Positions 25,350 to 33,557 of a stretch of 64,000 nucleotides of DNA are shown piece after piece; within the stretch, counting starts at the first letter, position 1; each line of letters opens with the position of its first letter. Under the pieces are notes generated by a model. That model was given only the letters and a program-made list of their open reading frames with translations. It did no database searches and had not been told where the DNA came from. Source of the stretch: Dyadobacter sp. 3J3 (GTDB lineage Bacteria > Bacteroidota > Bacteroidia > Cytophagales > Spirosomataceae); assembly GCF_009801115.1 (NCBI RefSeq), contig NZ_VTOL01000006.1, positions 310,001-374,000 of the forward strand, read 5' to 3'. The translations under genes were made by a program, and so were the position numbers.

Positions 25350-25757
25350 ATGAATAATTTGACAATCCATTTACAAATTCTCTGGCTGTTTTTTCTGGCG
25401 ATACCCATTGCCTGTGTCGCATGGACGGTGACCCACGAAGAGGTTTTTCGTGAGCCCAGAGAATATTGTTTGAAAAGGAGCATTTCAGGGAAATCACTCC
25501 TTGAACGCAAATTCTTTTATCTGTTTACCTGCGAATACTGTTTCAGCCATTACGTAACCATATTCTTTATTTTTTTAACGGATTATCATTTATTGATGAC
25601 CGACTGGCGGGGATATCTGATCGCTGGATTTTCCCTTGTATGGATAGCCAATATTTACATGAGTTTGTTTGGCCTTGTCCGTCAGGATATTAAATGGGAG
25701 AAAACAGAAATTAAATCCTTGGAGCAGCAAAGGGAACATCCACAAAAGACGCACTGA
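25350..25757 (+). CDS. small integral membrane protein
   Basis: 135 residues from the ATG at 25350 (MNNLTIHLQILWLFF); a longer frame from 25299 begins inside the space after the ADH and is less likely. It has an N-terminal transmembrane helix, a cytoplasmic stretch with 'EEVFREPREYCLKRS', then a Cys pair in 'FTCEYCFSHYVTIFFIF' at the edge of a second helix, and a third helix. The pattern is that of an unnamed Bacteroidota membrane family; I assign no function. Confidence 0.7.
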   Translation: MNNLTIHLQILWLFFLAIPIACVAWTVTHEEVFREPREYCLKRSISGKSLLERKFFYLFTCEYCFSHYVTIFFIFLTDYHLLMTDWRGYLIAGFSLVWIANIYMSLFGLVRQDIKWEKTEIKSLEQQREHPQKTH

Positions 25758-25863
25758 AAACAGTGATTGATACAACTCTTGGCCTTAAGAATGTAAGTTA
25801 TCAGCCCTGAGATTACTGACCTTTACCCTGGTAATAACACAATTACCTGTAAATACAATGATT

Positions 25864-26538
25864 ATGAAAACCAATGAAGAATTGCAGAAAGACGTTCAGG
25901 ATGCTATCAAATGGGAACCATTATTGAAAGCGGCGGAAATAGGCGTTACCGCCAAAGATGGTGTTATCACACTTTCGGGAACAGTGGACAGTTATGCCAA
26001 AAAATCAGAAGCAGAAGCTGCCGCGAAAAGAGTGACAGGTGTAAAAGTGGTTGTTGAAGAAATTGAGATCAAAACATACAGCAACCTGTACAACCGCGAC
26101 GACAACGATCTGGCCAATGAGGTACTGAACGCTTACAAATGGAACTGGGAAATTCCCAACGACAAAGTGAAGGTAAAAGTCGAAAATGGCTGGATTACGC
26201 TCGAAGGGGCAGTGGAGTGGAATTATCAGCGTGAGGCTGCTGAAAGGCTGATCAAAAAGCTTGCTGGCATAAAAGGAATATCCAACCTGATCACCATCAA
26301 TACGGAAGTACACGACGAGATTGAGAAAATGGGTATCGAGAGCGCATTGGGACGTAACTGGTCCATCAGCAAACAGGATATTCATGTAAAAGTTGTTGGT
26401 ACGAAGGTAACTTTAACCGGCACTGTGGATTCCTGGTATCAGAAAGACGAAGCGGGCCGTATCGCCTGGAATGCGCCCGGAGTAGTGAGCGTTGACAATG
26501 AACTGCTTGTGGAATATGATTATTCGCTTGTTGATTGA
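25864..26538 (+). CDS. triple BON-domain protein
   Basis: About 224 residues, with three tandem BON domains (about 3-70, 75-145, 150-222). Each has the pattern 'I.V...G.V.L.G.V.....+..A...A....GV..V.N.L', for example 'GVTAKDGVITLSGTVDSYAKKSEAEAAAKRVTGV' and 'VKVVGTKVTLTGTVDSWYQKDEAGRIAWNAPGV'. BON domains bind phospholipids or occur in OsmY-type osmotic-stress proteins; here there is no signal peptide. The start at 25864 rather than 25858 avoids a tandem Met. A truncated paralogue lies at 20065-20256. Confidence 0.9.
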   Translation: MKTNEELQKDVQDAIKWEPLLKAAEIGVTAKDGVITLSGTVDSYAKKSEAEAAAKRVTGVKVVVEEIEIKTYSNLYNRDDNDLANEVLNAYKWNWEIPNDKVKVKVENGWITLEGAVEWNYQREAAERLIKKLAGIKGISNLITINTEVHDEIEKMGIESALGRNWSISKQDIHVKVVGTKVTLTGTVDSWYQKDEAGRIAWNAPGVVSVDNELLVEYDYSLVD

Positions 26539-26548
26539 AAGCCAAAGA

Positions 26549-26577
26549 ACGGGAGGGGAAACCTTCTCGTTTTTTTT
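26549..26577 (+). terminator. rho-independent terminator after the BON gene
   Basis: ACGGGAGG (26549-26556) pairs with CCTTCTCGT (26562-26570), with G-T wobbles, around GGAAA, and is followed by a run of eight T. Confidence 0.75.
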
Positions 26578-26606
26578 AAGATTTATACCAACTAAAATCA
26601 AACATT

Positions 26607-26831
26607 ATGTTTTACAACGAATATAGTTTCTGGGGCATGCACATGTTTTGGTGGATTGCCTGGATGATCCTGCTTTTCTGGATATTTGCTACGCCCTATG
26701 ATATTCCGGGCCAAAGAAGAACGATTTCGTCTCCGCTGGATATTCTGCAAAAGAGGTTTGCAGCGGGTAAAATAACGAACGTGGAATATCAGGAAGCAAA
26801 AGCTACCCTGACGAATGACCTGGCCAAATAA
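26607..26831 (+). CDS. small SHOCT-domain membrane protein
   Basis: 74 residues. One transmembrane helix (HMFWWIAWMILLFWIFA) is followed by a SHOCT-type C-terminus: 'SPLDILQKRFAAGKITNVEYQEAKATL', the short helical motif that ends many small membrane proteins. It lies between a terminator and the pgm gene. Role unknown. Confidence 0.85.
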   Translation: MFYNEYSFWGMHMFWWIAWMILLFWIFATPYDIPGQRRTISSPLDILQKRFAAGKITNVEYQEAKATLTNDLAK

Positions 26832-26865
26832 AGTCTGATTTTACTCAACGGGAAACTTTATCAAA

Positions 26866-28512
26866 ATGAAAATCAGTTCGTTTGCAGGAAAACCAGCTGA
26901 GCCCTGGATGCTGGCCAGCATTCCAGGGCTCGTTGCTGCCTATTATACAGGAATTCCGGACGCTGAAAATCCGGAAGAAAAAGTGGTTTTCGGCACTTCC
27001 GGACACCGGGGCACTTCATTGAAAAACACATTCAACGAATGGCATATTCTGGCTATTTGTCAGGCCATTTGCCTGTTTCGGGCGGAGCAAAAAACGGATG
27101 GTCCTTTGTTTATGGGTATGGATACACATGCCTTGTCTGTCCCGGCGTTTTCTACGGCGATGGAAGTTTTGGCGGCAAACGGCGTGCAGGTCATGATTTC
27201 TCAGGACGACGAATTTACGCCAACGCCTGCCGTTTCCCACGCCATTCTGACTTATAATAAAGGACGAAGTTCAGGTTTTGCTGACGGAATTATCATAACG
27301 CCGTCACACAATCCACCTGGTGATGGCGGATTCAAATACAATCCACCGTCCGGTGGGCCTGCATCCGGCACAGTCACGACCTGGATAGAAAACAAGGCAA
27401 ACGAAATACTGCGTGCCAAACTGAAAGGGGTAAAAAGAATTCCGCTTGCCGAAGCACTGCATACATCTTCCACACACCGGTACGACTATCTGAACACCTA
27501 CGTTGGCGATCTGGGCAACATCATCGACATGGAGGCTATTGCCCATTCAGGATTAAAAATAGGCGTCGATGCGCTGGGTGGGGCAGGTATGCATTACTGG
27601 GAACCGATTGCCGAACGATATGGATTAAACGTGACTGTTTTTAACAAAACGCCTGATCCGACATTTGCTTTTATGCCTGTGGACTGGGACGGACAGATAC
27701 GCATGGATCCGTCCTCTGAATACGCCATGCAAAACCTGATCGGGTTAAAAGATAAATTCGATATTTCCGTTGCCTGTGACACGGATTACGACCGGCATGG
27801 TATCGTGACCAGGAAAGCAGGTTTAATTCCCCCAAACCATTATCTGTCGGTGATGGTCGACTATCTTTTTAAGCACAGACCGCAATGGCCAGCGAAATTT
27901 ATGGTGGGTAAAACGGTGGTAAGCAGCCAGATGATAGACCGCGTTTCGGCAAGGCTCGGCAGAAACGTTTACGAAGTGCCGGTTGGTTTTAAATGGTATG
28001 CGGATGGGCTGCTGGATGGCTCACTCGGCTTTTGCGGTGAAGAAAGTGCAGGGGCGTCCTTTGCCCGGAAGAATGGGGAAGTATGGACCACAGACAAAGA
28101 TGGGATAATTGCCGCGTTGTTATCCGCAGAGATTATGTCCGTTACAAAACAGGATCCGGGTGAGCTATACGATGGACTAAGTAGTGCCCTCGGGACTTCC
28201 TATTATGACCGGATCGAAGCCGTGGCAACGACTGCGCAAAAACAGTTACTGGCTAAGATCACGGCAGACCAGTTTGATCAAAAACAGTTGGCAGGAGAGA
28301 ATATTACTTCCATGATCACCAACGCGCCAGGCAACGGCGCCTCCATTGGCGGACTGAAAGTGAGTACCCCAAACGGCTGGTTCGCCGCACGCCCTTCCGG
28401 TACCGAAGAAATCTATAAAATCTACGCAGAAAGCTTTGAAAGTGAAACGCATTTGAGACAGATTTTGGTGGAGGCGCAGGGGATGGTTGATGGGATGATT
28501 GGGGATGGGTGA
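26866..28512 (+). CDS. pgm: phosphoglucomutase (alpha-D-glucose phosphate-specific)
   Basis: 548 residues, the length of bacterial Pgm (about 546). Motifs in order: N-terminal 'FGTSGHRGTSL', the phospho-serine loop 'TPSHNPPGDGG', the Mg-binding loop 'DTDYDRHG', the sugar-binding 'GEESAGASF', and the phosphate-binding 'RPSGTEEIYKIYAESF'. It interconverts glucose-1-phosphate and glucose-6-phosphate, and would take the product of the glycogen phosphorylase encoded at 35362. The defence island that follows starts 46 nt after the stop. Confidence 0.95.
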   Translation: MKISSFAGKPAEPWMLASIPGLVAAYYTGIPDAENPEEKVVFGTSGHRGTSLKNTFNEWHILAICQAICLFRAEQKTDGPLFMGMDTHALSVPAFSTAMEVLAANGVQVMISQDDEFTPTPAVSHAILTYNKGRSSGFADGIIITPSHNPPGDGGFKYNPPSGGPASGTVTTWIENKANEILRAKLKGVKRIPLAEALHTSSTHRYDYLNTYVGDLGNIIDMEAIAHSGLKIGVDALGGAGMHYWEPIAERYGLNVTVFNKTPDPTFAFMPVDWDGQIRMDPSSEYAMQNLIGLKDKFDISVACDTDYDRHGIVTRKAGLIPPNHYLSVMVDYLFKHRPQWPAKFMVGKTVVSSQMIDRVSARLGRNVYEVPVGFKWYADGLLDGSLGFCGEESAGASFARKNGEVWTTDKDGIIAALLSAEIMSVTKQDPGELYDGLSSALGTSYYDRIEAVATTAQKQLLAKITADQFDQKQLAGENITSMITNAPGNGASIGGLKVSTPNGWFAARPSGTEEIYKIYAESFESETHLRQILVEAQGMVDGMIGDG

Positions 28513-28558
28513 TTACACTTCAATCCGGCTGACGCAACCCGTGTTAGTGGATGGGCTC

Positions 28559-29266
28559 CTATATTTGCTTCGCTTTGTCGATGGTCTCTTTAACTTTGTC
28601 TAAGTCAGAAATTAGCTTTATGATTTCTGGGTCAATCCAAGTCAGCAGGTTGGTTATTGATTTGTGGACTTCTAATGTCTCTGTAAAGTCTACATTGTTA
28701 CCGTTAAAGCAAACTGGTTCATTGTGGTAAACCCTGTTTCGGAAACGTCTGACTTTATCCAATTCTTCATTTACTTCTTTTCGTCCGTATCCAGCTGGTA
28801 AGGAGTGAAATATTTGTATGGGTTTACCTCTTAATAAACGATAATTGTGAACTTCAAATAGATCAGTCCAAAAGCCTAGAGTTTGCTCTGCAATGATTTT
28901 ACCGCTTGTAACTGGTGTTCTTGTCTTTTGAAGGCGCTTCTCTGCCTTATTGATTTCTCTCCTAAGAAAATCATTCGTTTTTTGTTTCCCTGTACGTTTG
29001 TATGTAAATGTTAAGGAAGGATCAGACATAAAACCTGCTTTCTGATTAATTATCCAGTCGGGGTCTGTAAAGTGAGAAGTCAAGATGTCATTGAGTCTAT
29101 TTCGCAAAATAACTTCAAAGACTCCAAGTATGGGGTGAAATGCTTGTGAAATTTTAAGATTAGCTTTGTATAGCTTAACGGCCTTGCTTGTCGAGTTGGC
29201 CGTTGCAAGTAAATAGCGATTTACTCTTGCTGCCGAAAAATATTGTTCAAAGTCGCTGAATTTCAT
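28559..29266 (-). CDS. Abi-like protein (Abi_2 family, HEPN ribonuclease type)
   Basis: 235 residues of the AbiD/AbiF (Abi_2) type: 'YLLATANSTSKAVKLYKANLKISQAFHPILGVFEVILRNRLND' at the start and 'KVRRFRNRVYHNEPV' at 172-185. RNRVYH (176-181) is the R-N-x3-H catalytic motif of HEPN ribonucleases. Proteins of this family abort phage infection. There is no obvious partner antitoxin next to it. It sits 560 bp from the RT gene, in the same orientation and inside the same low-GC insertion, which suggests a small defence island. Confidence 0.82.
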   Translation of the reverse strand: MKFSDFEQYFSAARVNRYLLATANSTSKAVKLYKANLKISQAFHPILGVFEVILRNRLNDILTSHFTDPDWIINQKAGFMSDPSLTFTYKRTGKQKTNDFLRREINKAEKRLQKTRTPVTSGKIIAEQTLGFWTDLFEVHNYRLLRGKPIQIFHSLPAGYGRKEVNEELDKVRRFRNRVYHNEPVCFNGNNVDFTETLEVHKSITNLLTWIDPEIIKLISDLDKVKETIDKAKQI

Positions 29267-29827
29267 TTTTTTAGTTTGTCGATTCAGTAAATATAGTTAT
29301 TTTTGCGGTGTGATGCTTGGTCAAGCCTCTTGTCCCCGGATAACGTAACCAAGTTAAAGACTAAGACCTGTCAGAAATGATGGGTCTTTTTTTATTGTTG
29401 ATCTCTGTCGTCGTGGTCTTGCGGCTAACGTGCATGGATAATCCAGGGTCAGAATAGCGTTTCCCGCGTTATACGTAGTTTAAAACCGGGCCGCGTAGGC
29501 TGCGAATCTGGATGCTTTACTGTTTTTAATAGTTTGAAATCCGCATAATCACAATAAGGTCTCCCGTTTTTTTTGTCATAATGGCGTCAGTATTTAAGGA
29601 GTTCATTACTTGCAATCTATACCATGATTCTTTATTTAGCTTAAGACCGTTACAAACGGTCCAATATCATGAGTGTGCAGTTTTGAAGGAATATTACGCA
29701 CAACGGGGTGTCCAGCCTTATGTAAAGAAAAATCGAACTAGTGAATTTGATTCCAAAGACGTCCGCACCCTATAACGCAGAACCAATTTGAGTCGTGTTT
29801 TTTTTGATCGATTATATTTTAATTAGC
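29267..29827. other. non-coding spacer of the defence island with inverted TATAACGC repeats
   Basis: No convincing gene. The stretch holds a hairpin with a T-run (29363-29393) and an 8-bp inverted repeat, GCGTTATA at 29466-29473 and TATAACGC at 29771-29778, around a 64-codon open frame without recognisable character. Several TAACG/CGTTA words nearby are reminiscent of cassette recombination sites, but the evidence is thin. Confidence 0.4.
29363..29393 (+). terminator. hairpin with T-run
   Basis: AAGACC (29363-29368) pairs with GGTCTT (29383-29388) around a 14-nt loop, followed by T (to 29393). It would stop plus-strand transcription entering from pgm. Confidence 0.5.
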
Positions 29828-31342
29828 TTATTGGTATATTTTCAATAATCGGTTGAAGTTTTTCCAAAGCTTGCGACTTTGCTTCTTTATTGATTCCAAT
29901 TTATTTAAGTCTTTCATAGTATTATCTGCTTTGTAGATATAGCTTAAATAATTTCCCCAATTATACTCTTTGCTTTTAACGTACTTTGTTTTATCTATTT
30001 TTGACGGTCTATAAATTAATTTTCTTTTTGCACCAATGTGTGTAAATCGTTTAAAAAGTCTCGATTTGAATATTTTTTTATCTGGGTTCTTACTATTTTT
30101 TGCAAGTGAAGCCGATTTTTTAAAAGATTTTATCATTGAACGATAGAATTTAGAAAAACCAGCTGATTTTACCAAAACTTTTTGTCCATCAAAGGAAAAA
30201 CCCAAGTATTCAAGTGTGCGATTGAAATTGGGTAATTTTGTTTTTTCGTCAATCTCGAACCCTATAAATTTTTCGCTAATAATTTCAAACCTATAAACTT
30301 TTGTTTTTTTTGATTGGATTTCTAGACCTGCTATTTTTTTATCTGCAATAGTCTCTCGAATTGTATTAATTATTTCGTCTTCATATTGCTGTTCACAAAC
30401 AACAACTAAATCATCACTATATCTCTGATAAAATCCTCCTATTGCATTTATTTTATTAAATACGATTTGGTCAAAGTCCAACATATAAACATTGGCTAAG
30501 GTCGCACTAATTGGACTTCCCTGTGGTATGCCCACAGTATTGTTTTTTGAAACAATTAAATTCAAATTTTTTTTTATGAAATCATTCTTTTCACAGTATG
30601 CAACAGCGTTTTTTTCTTTAAAGTATTGTGCCTTTTCGATTTCAATTCTTTTAAATTCCGTTTTTTTTGAATTATTAGGAATTCCACGTTCCACAATCAT
30701 AGTTCTGCTATAACTATTAAACAACTGTTCACCTTCAATGTATTTTATCCGTGTTAGCGTTTTGAATATATTGTAATGGTCTAATGGTAACGTATATTCA
30801 TTTAGAATTTCGGACCATTTTCTTTTAATTATTTTGTGGTCTAAATTGTCAAAGAAAGAAGTAACGTCAGCAACGACAACTGATAATTTATTTGAATCAT
30901 TTTGTTTAATAAACTCAAATACTGTCTTTGCGAAGTCAATATTGCATTTGTTATTTTTCGAATCCTTAAAAAGCGCAATTTTTCTATACGCGACCACAGA
31001 TTCATTAAAATTTTTATTTTCTATATACTGTTCATATGCTTCAACTAAAATACTGTTGTAGTATGAAAATATTAAAGAATCAATATGTGATGCAAAATAT
31101 ATATTCCTATCTTTTTTGTCTTTTATTCTGTACCTTCTATTAGTTTTAGTTTTGTCATTTATTAATTTGTCAGGGCGGAATTTACGTTGTGAAATACATT
31201 TGTGAATAAGAGGTAGGAAACTATGAGTTCTGATTTTATCTTTATTATATACGTATTCTTTAACCCAGTCATAATCAGATGCTGTGATGGGTAAGCCAAT
31301 GTGTGGATATTTTTTAAGTTTAAACCAGTTTTCCGTATCCAT
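29828..31342 (-). CDS. antiviral reverse transcriptase, DRT2-like (UG2)
   Basis: 504 residues. The N-terminus 'WFKLKKYPHIGLPI', 'THSFLPLIH' and 'ASHIDSLIFSYYNSILVEAYE' are the signature blocks I associate with DRT2 (unknown-group 2) reverse transcriptases. RT motifs follow: motif A 'VVADVTSFFDNLDH' (Asp159), motif B 'GIPQGSPISATLANVYM' (271-287), motif C YSDD (308-311), and a C-terminal thumb. There is no maturase or integrase domain, so it is not a group II intron or retrotransposon. DRT2 enzymes copy an upstream noncoding RNA into concatenated cDNA that encodes a toxic Neo protein. The DRT2 class is from memory, not a search. Confidence 0.82.
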   Translation of the reverse strand: MDTENWFKLKKYPHIGLPITASDYDWVKEYVYNKDKIRTHSFLPLIHKCISQRKFRPDKLINDKTKTNRRYRIKDKKDRNIYFASHIDSLIFSYYNSILVEAYEQYIENKNFNESVVAYRKIALFKDSKNNKCNIDFAKTVFEFIKQNDSNKLSVVVADVTSFFDNLDHKIIKRKWSEILNEYTLPLDHYNIFKTLTRIKYIEGEQLFNSYSRTMIVERGIPNNSKKTEFKRIEIEKAQYFKEKNAVAYCEKNDFIKKNLNLIVSKNNTVGIPQGSPISATLANVYMLDFDQIVFNKINAIGGFYQRYSDDLVVVCEQQYEDEIINTIRETIADKKIAGLEIQSKKTKVYRFEIISEKFIGFEIDEKTKLPNFNRTLEYLGFSFDGQKVLVKSAGFSKFYRSMIKSFKKSASLAKNSKNPDKKIFKSRLFKRFTHIGAKRKLIYRPSKIDKTKYVKSKEYNWGNYLSYIYKADNTMKDLNKLESIKKQSRKLWKNFNRLLKIYQ

Positions 31343-31354
31343 AGGTAATAAAAT

Positions 31355-31676
31355 GGGGGCAGATTAATAGTAGCAGGTTTAAAATGTACAGGCTCATTCG
31401 AAGCTTTTACCTAATACAAGGCTATTGCAACACTACTCTTTTCAGGTATAGAAATTGTTATCTTTATAGTTAAATTCATAAACACGTTAAATATGTTCAA
31501 TAAATTATTACGCAGAAGCAACCTCATGGTATCAACAGGTATGAAACTGTTGTTAACTCTTTCCTCAATAATTCTCTTTCAAGATTATTTGGAAATTGGT
31601 ATTTACCTTCCCAGCTAACGTAAATCTTAGACGTGGTTTATTAAAGTTAAACGTATCATTCCGACCTTCTGCCCCC
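31355..31676 (-). ncRNA. candidate DRT2-type template noncoding RNA
   Basis: The region just upstream of the RT start (12 nt away) lacks a gene and is bracketed by a perfect 9-bp inverted repeat: TCTGCCCCC at 31668-31676 and GGGGGCAGA at 31355-31363 (plus strand). In the transcript these ends can pair and close a ~320-nt RNA. Inside are two near-identical 16/17-nt repeats that delimit a 93-nt unit. In the DRT2 systems studied so far the template RNA lies immediately upstream of the RT in the same orientation, as here. A degenerate promoter (TTG, 18 bp, TAAAGATTTTG) precedes the GGGGG. The boundaries are inferred. Confidence 0.55.
31443..31552 (-). repeat. 93-nt unit delimited by near-identical repeats, with a stop-free frame (neo-like)
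   Basis: On the RNA strand AACAGTTTCATACCTG (31551-31536) and AACAATTTCTATACCTG (31459-31443) end 93 nt apart. The 93-nt unit (31535-31443) is 31 codons in one sense frame without a stop. Joining copies end to end keeps the frame open (CCT-GTT-GAT-ACC-ATG across the junction). The frame starts MRLLLRNNLLNIFNVF and is hydrophobic and basic. Confidence 0.5.
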
Positions 31677-32139
31677 AAAATCTTTATTTGTAAATATTCG
31701 TTATCAATTTCAGTGTATTCTTATTGTGTTGTTTGACCAACTGCTCTGTCAGATTTTGCTCTGTGGGCGATGGCTGACTTGTAAATCGATCCAAATTTTA
31801 GCTATTTCGACAAGTATAATCAATCGACCCCAGGATTGCAATATTTTTGACGATATTATTGGATATTATTGCGATTTTTTATGTTGTTCTGTCTGTAGTC
31901 GGCTATCAGCTGTTAGACTTGTCAAAGAAAAGAAGTTATAAAGAGGCTACCTTGTCGATTGCCGAAAGCCACCCGCCAATAACAAATGCAGCCCTATAAT
32001 ATAATTCATGATAAGGTTTATTGTTAAGTATTGTAATTGAAATTCTCGTAACCTTATTTTTATATTGGAAGGATTATTTAAGAATACAAAATCCGCATCC
32101 CATTCCAGCAACACCAGAATCAACGAGCCGCCATACACA
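31677..32139. other. intergenic region, no gene seen
   Basis: AT-rich sequence between the putative RT template RNA and the DUF6134 gene. One 71-codon frame on the plus strand is Cys-rich and low in coding character and is not accepted. The junction of the defence island with host DNA probably lies here. Confidence 0.4.
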
Positions 32140-32745
32140 CTAATCAACACGCCTAATCACATAATTCATAAACTTAAACTTCTTTTCAACCTGATTTACA
32201 CGGCCATTTTTGTAGGTATATTGATCATGCTGCTTTTGCATTTCAAATACGTAAACGCCCTGGGATTGAGGGATAATGTGAAGATAGTCGCCCAGATATT
32301 CACCAAAAACCTGATCTTGCCGGGTGGGCTCATTGAAAAATGCTTTGGCTACTGAATAGTCTATCGGAGCAGGTAATGTGGTTTCCAGGTCATGCCGGTA
32401 TTGATGCGCTTTGATCACGTACAAATCCTTTTCTTTGCTGATCCGGGTTTGAAAAACGCCTTTGTTTGTCTTCGTATCTACCGTTGCGGATTGCAGCACA
32501 TCATTTTCGTACATGCTTTTTACCACATAATATACCTTTACTTTGAAAACCAGGAGATTAACATTCACGTCGCTGATGAGGGTATATTGAGTTTTACCGT
32601 CCTGCGCTTCCTCGCGTATGGCCAGCATTTTTCCTACGTTCGCGCCCGATAGCACCACATCATAATGAAGGGTGTCCGGCCTGACCTGGCTCTTTGCAGC
32701 GGAAAGGGTCATGCAGAGGAGTAAAAAAATAAAGCTAACTTTCAT
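32140..32745 (-). CDS. exported DUF6134-type protein
   Basis: 201 residues from the ATG at 32745 (MKVSFIFLLLCMTLSAAKSQ), which gives a clean signal peptide; the frame from 32772 adds nine residues before it. The body is beta-rich ('LHYDVVLSGANVGKMLAIREEAQDGKTQYTLISDVNVNLLVFKVKVYYVVKSMYENDVLQSATV'), a pattern I know from a Bacteroidota family of periplasmic proteins listed as DUF6134. Function unknown. Confidence 0.75.
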   Translation of the reverse strand: MKVSFIFLLLCMTLSAAKSQVRPDTLHYDVVLSGANVGKMLAIREEAQDGKTQYTLISDVNVNLLVFKVKVYYVVKSMYENDVLQSATVDTKTNKGVFQTRISKEKDLYVIKAHQYRHDLETTLPAPIDYSVAKAFFNEPTRQDQVFGEYLGDYLHIIPQSQGVYVFEMQKQHDQYTYKNGRVNQVEKKFKFMNYVIRRVD

Positions 32746-32814
32746 TATTTGTAAGTTAATTTGAAAATCCAACGGCGAAAATTGCGCACAGGATCGTTCG
32801 GGGCTTATTGTCGT

Positions 32815-33456
32815 TTAGGTATCAGCGCCCCGTTGAAATAGGAAAGTTTTAATCAGCGTTTTCGTATTTTGAAGTGATTGAAAATGCAAAGTCTGAAAAC
32901 CCAAACTGTCTGCAATTTCAGTCAAAAGCTTGCCGTCGTCAATATAGAGCGCATTTTCTGGTAAAGTCTGGGAGACATCACAGGCCAGTTTGAGCATGGA
33001 CTTATCCGGCTTGTGCAGATGTACATAACAGGAAGAGATATATCCGTCAAAAAGCTCGTCCAGTTTGAAATGTTTGATCCTGTATGCATTCAGCTCTCTT
33101 CCTTCGTTGCTCACGGCAAATACTTTAAGCCGATATTCTTGTTTGATCTCTTTAAAAAAATCAATACTTCCCGCAATGGCAACCGACTGCGTGAACATAA
33201 ATTCCGTGAATTCCTGCTTTGAAAATGTACGGGGTTCATAAAAAATAACCCAGTCCAGATACTCGTCATGCGTGATGTTGCCCGATTCGTATGTTTCAAA
33301 AACCAGTTTATGGCGTGCTTCAACCTTCTGTTTATTCAGCCCGAATTTTTCAATCGCTTTGTATCTCGACTGGTGTTGCCAGCCATTGGAAATCAGCACG
33401 CCTCCAATGTCCAGAAACAATGCCTTAATTTTAGATTTTGGTGTTTGATGATGCAT
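32815..33456 (-). CDS. HAD-superfamily hydrolase
   Basis: 213 residues. HAD motifs: I 'LFLDIGGVL' (nucleophile Asp at about 16, but the second Asp of the DxD motif is replaced by Gly), II 'FAVSNEG', III 'HKPDKSML', IV 'YIDDG'. The helical cap and the length fit the epoxide-hydrolase-like or phosphatase subclass. The DxG variant of motif I is usual in this subclass. Substrate unknown; possibly a sugar-phosphate phosphatase given the metabolic neighbours. Confidence 0.85.
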   Translation of the reverse strand: MHHQTPKSKIKALFLDIGGVLISNGWQHQSRYKAIEKFGLNKQKVEARHKLVFETYESGNITHDEYLDWVIFYEPRTFSKQEFTEFMFTQSVAIAGSIDFFKEIKQEYRLKVFAVSNEGRELNAYRIKHFKLDELFDGYISSCYVHLHKPDKSMLKLACDVSQTLPENALYIDDGKLLTEIADSLGFQTLHFQSLQNTKTLIKTFLFQRGADT

Positions 33457-33557
33457 TTTCTGATTTGTGAGGTGAAAGGAAAGAAGTTCTAAGTGGCTTA
33501 TAGTGTGTGACTTAAAATTGGTAAATTGAGTAACTTTATGGCTCCAACTAGGATTTT

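Noticed and set aside
29581..29775. 64-codon frame between the Abi-like and RT genes
   Set aside because: No family character and no ribosome site; kept only as part of a possible cassette observation.
29828..31342. Retron or group II intron reverse transcriptase
   Set aside because: No retron msr/msd structure and no maturase or HNH domain are seen; the N-terminal blocks fit DRT2.
31726..31941. Cys-rich 71-codon frame upstream of the RT template region
   Set aside because: Codon use is unlike that of neighbouring genes, and it is AT-rich with no domain.
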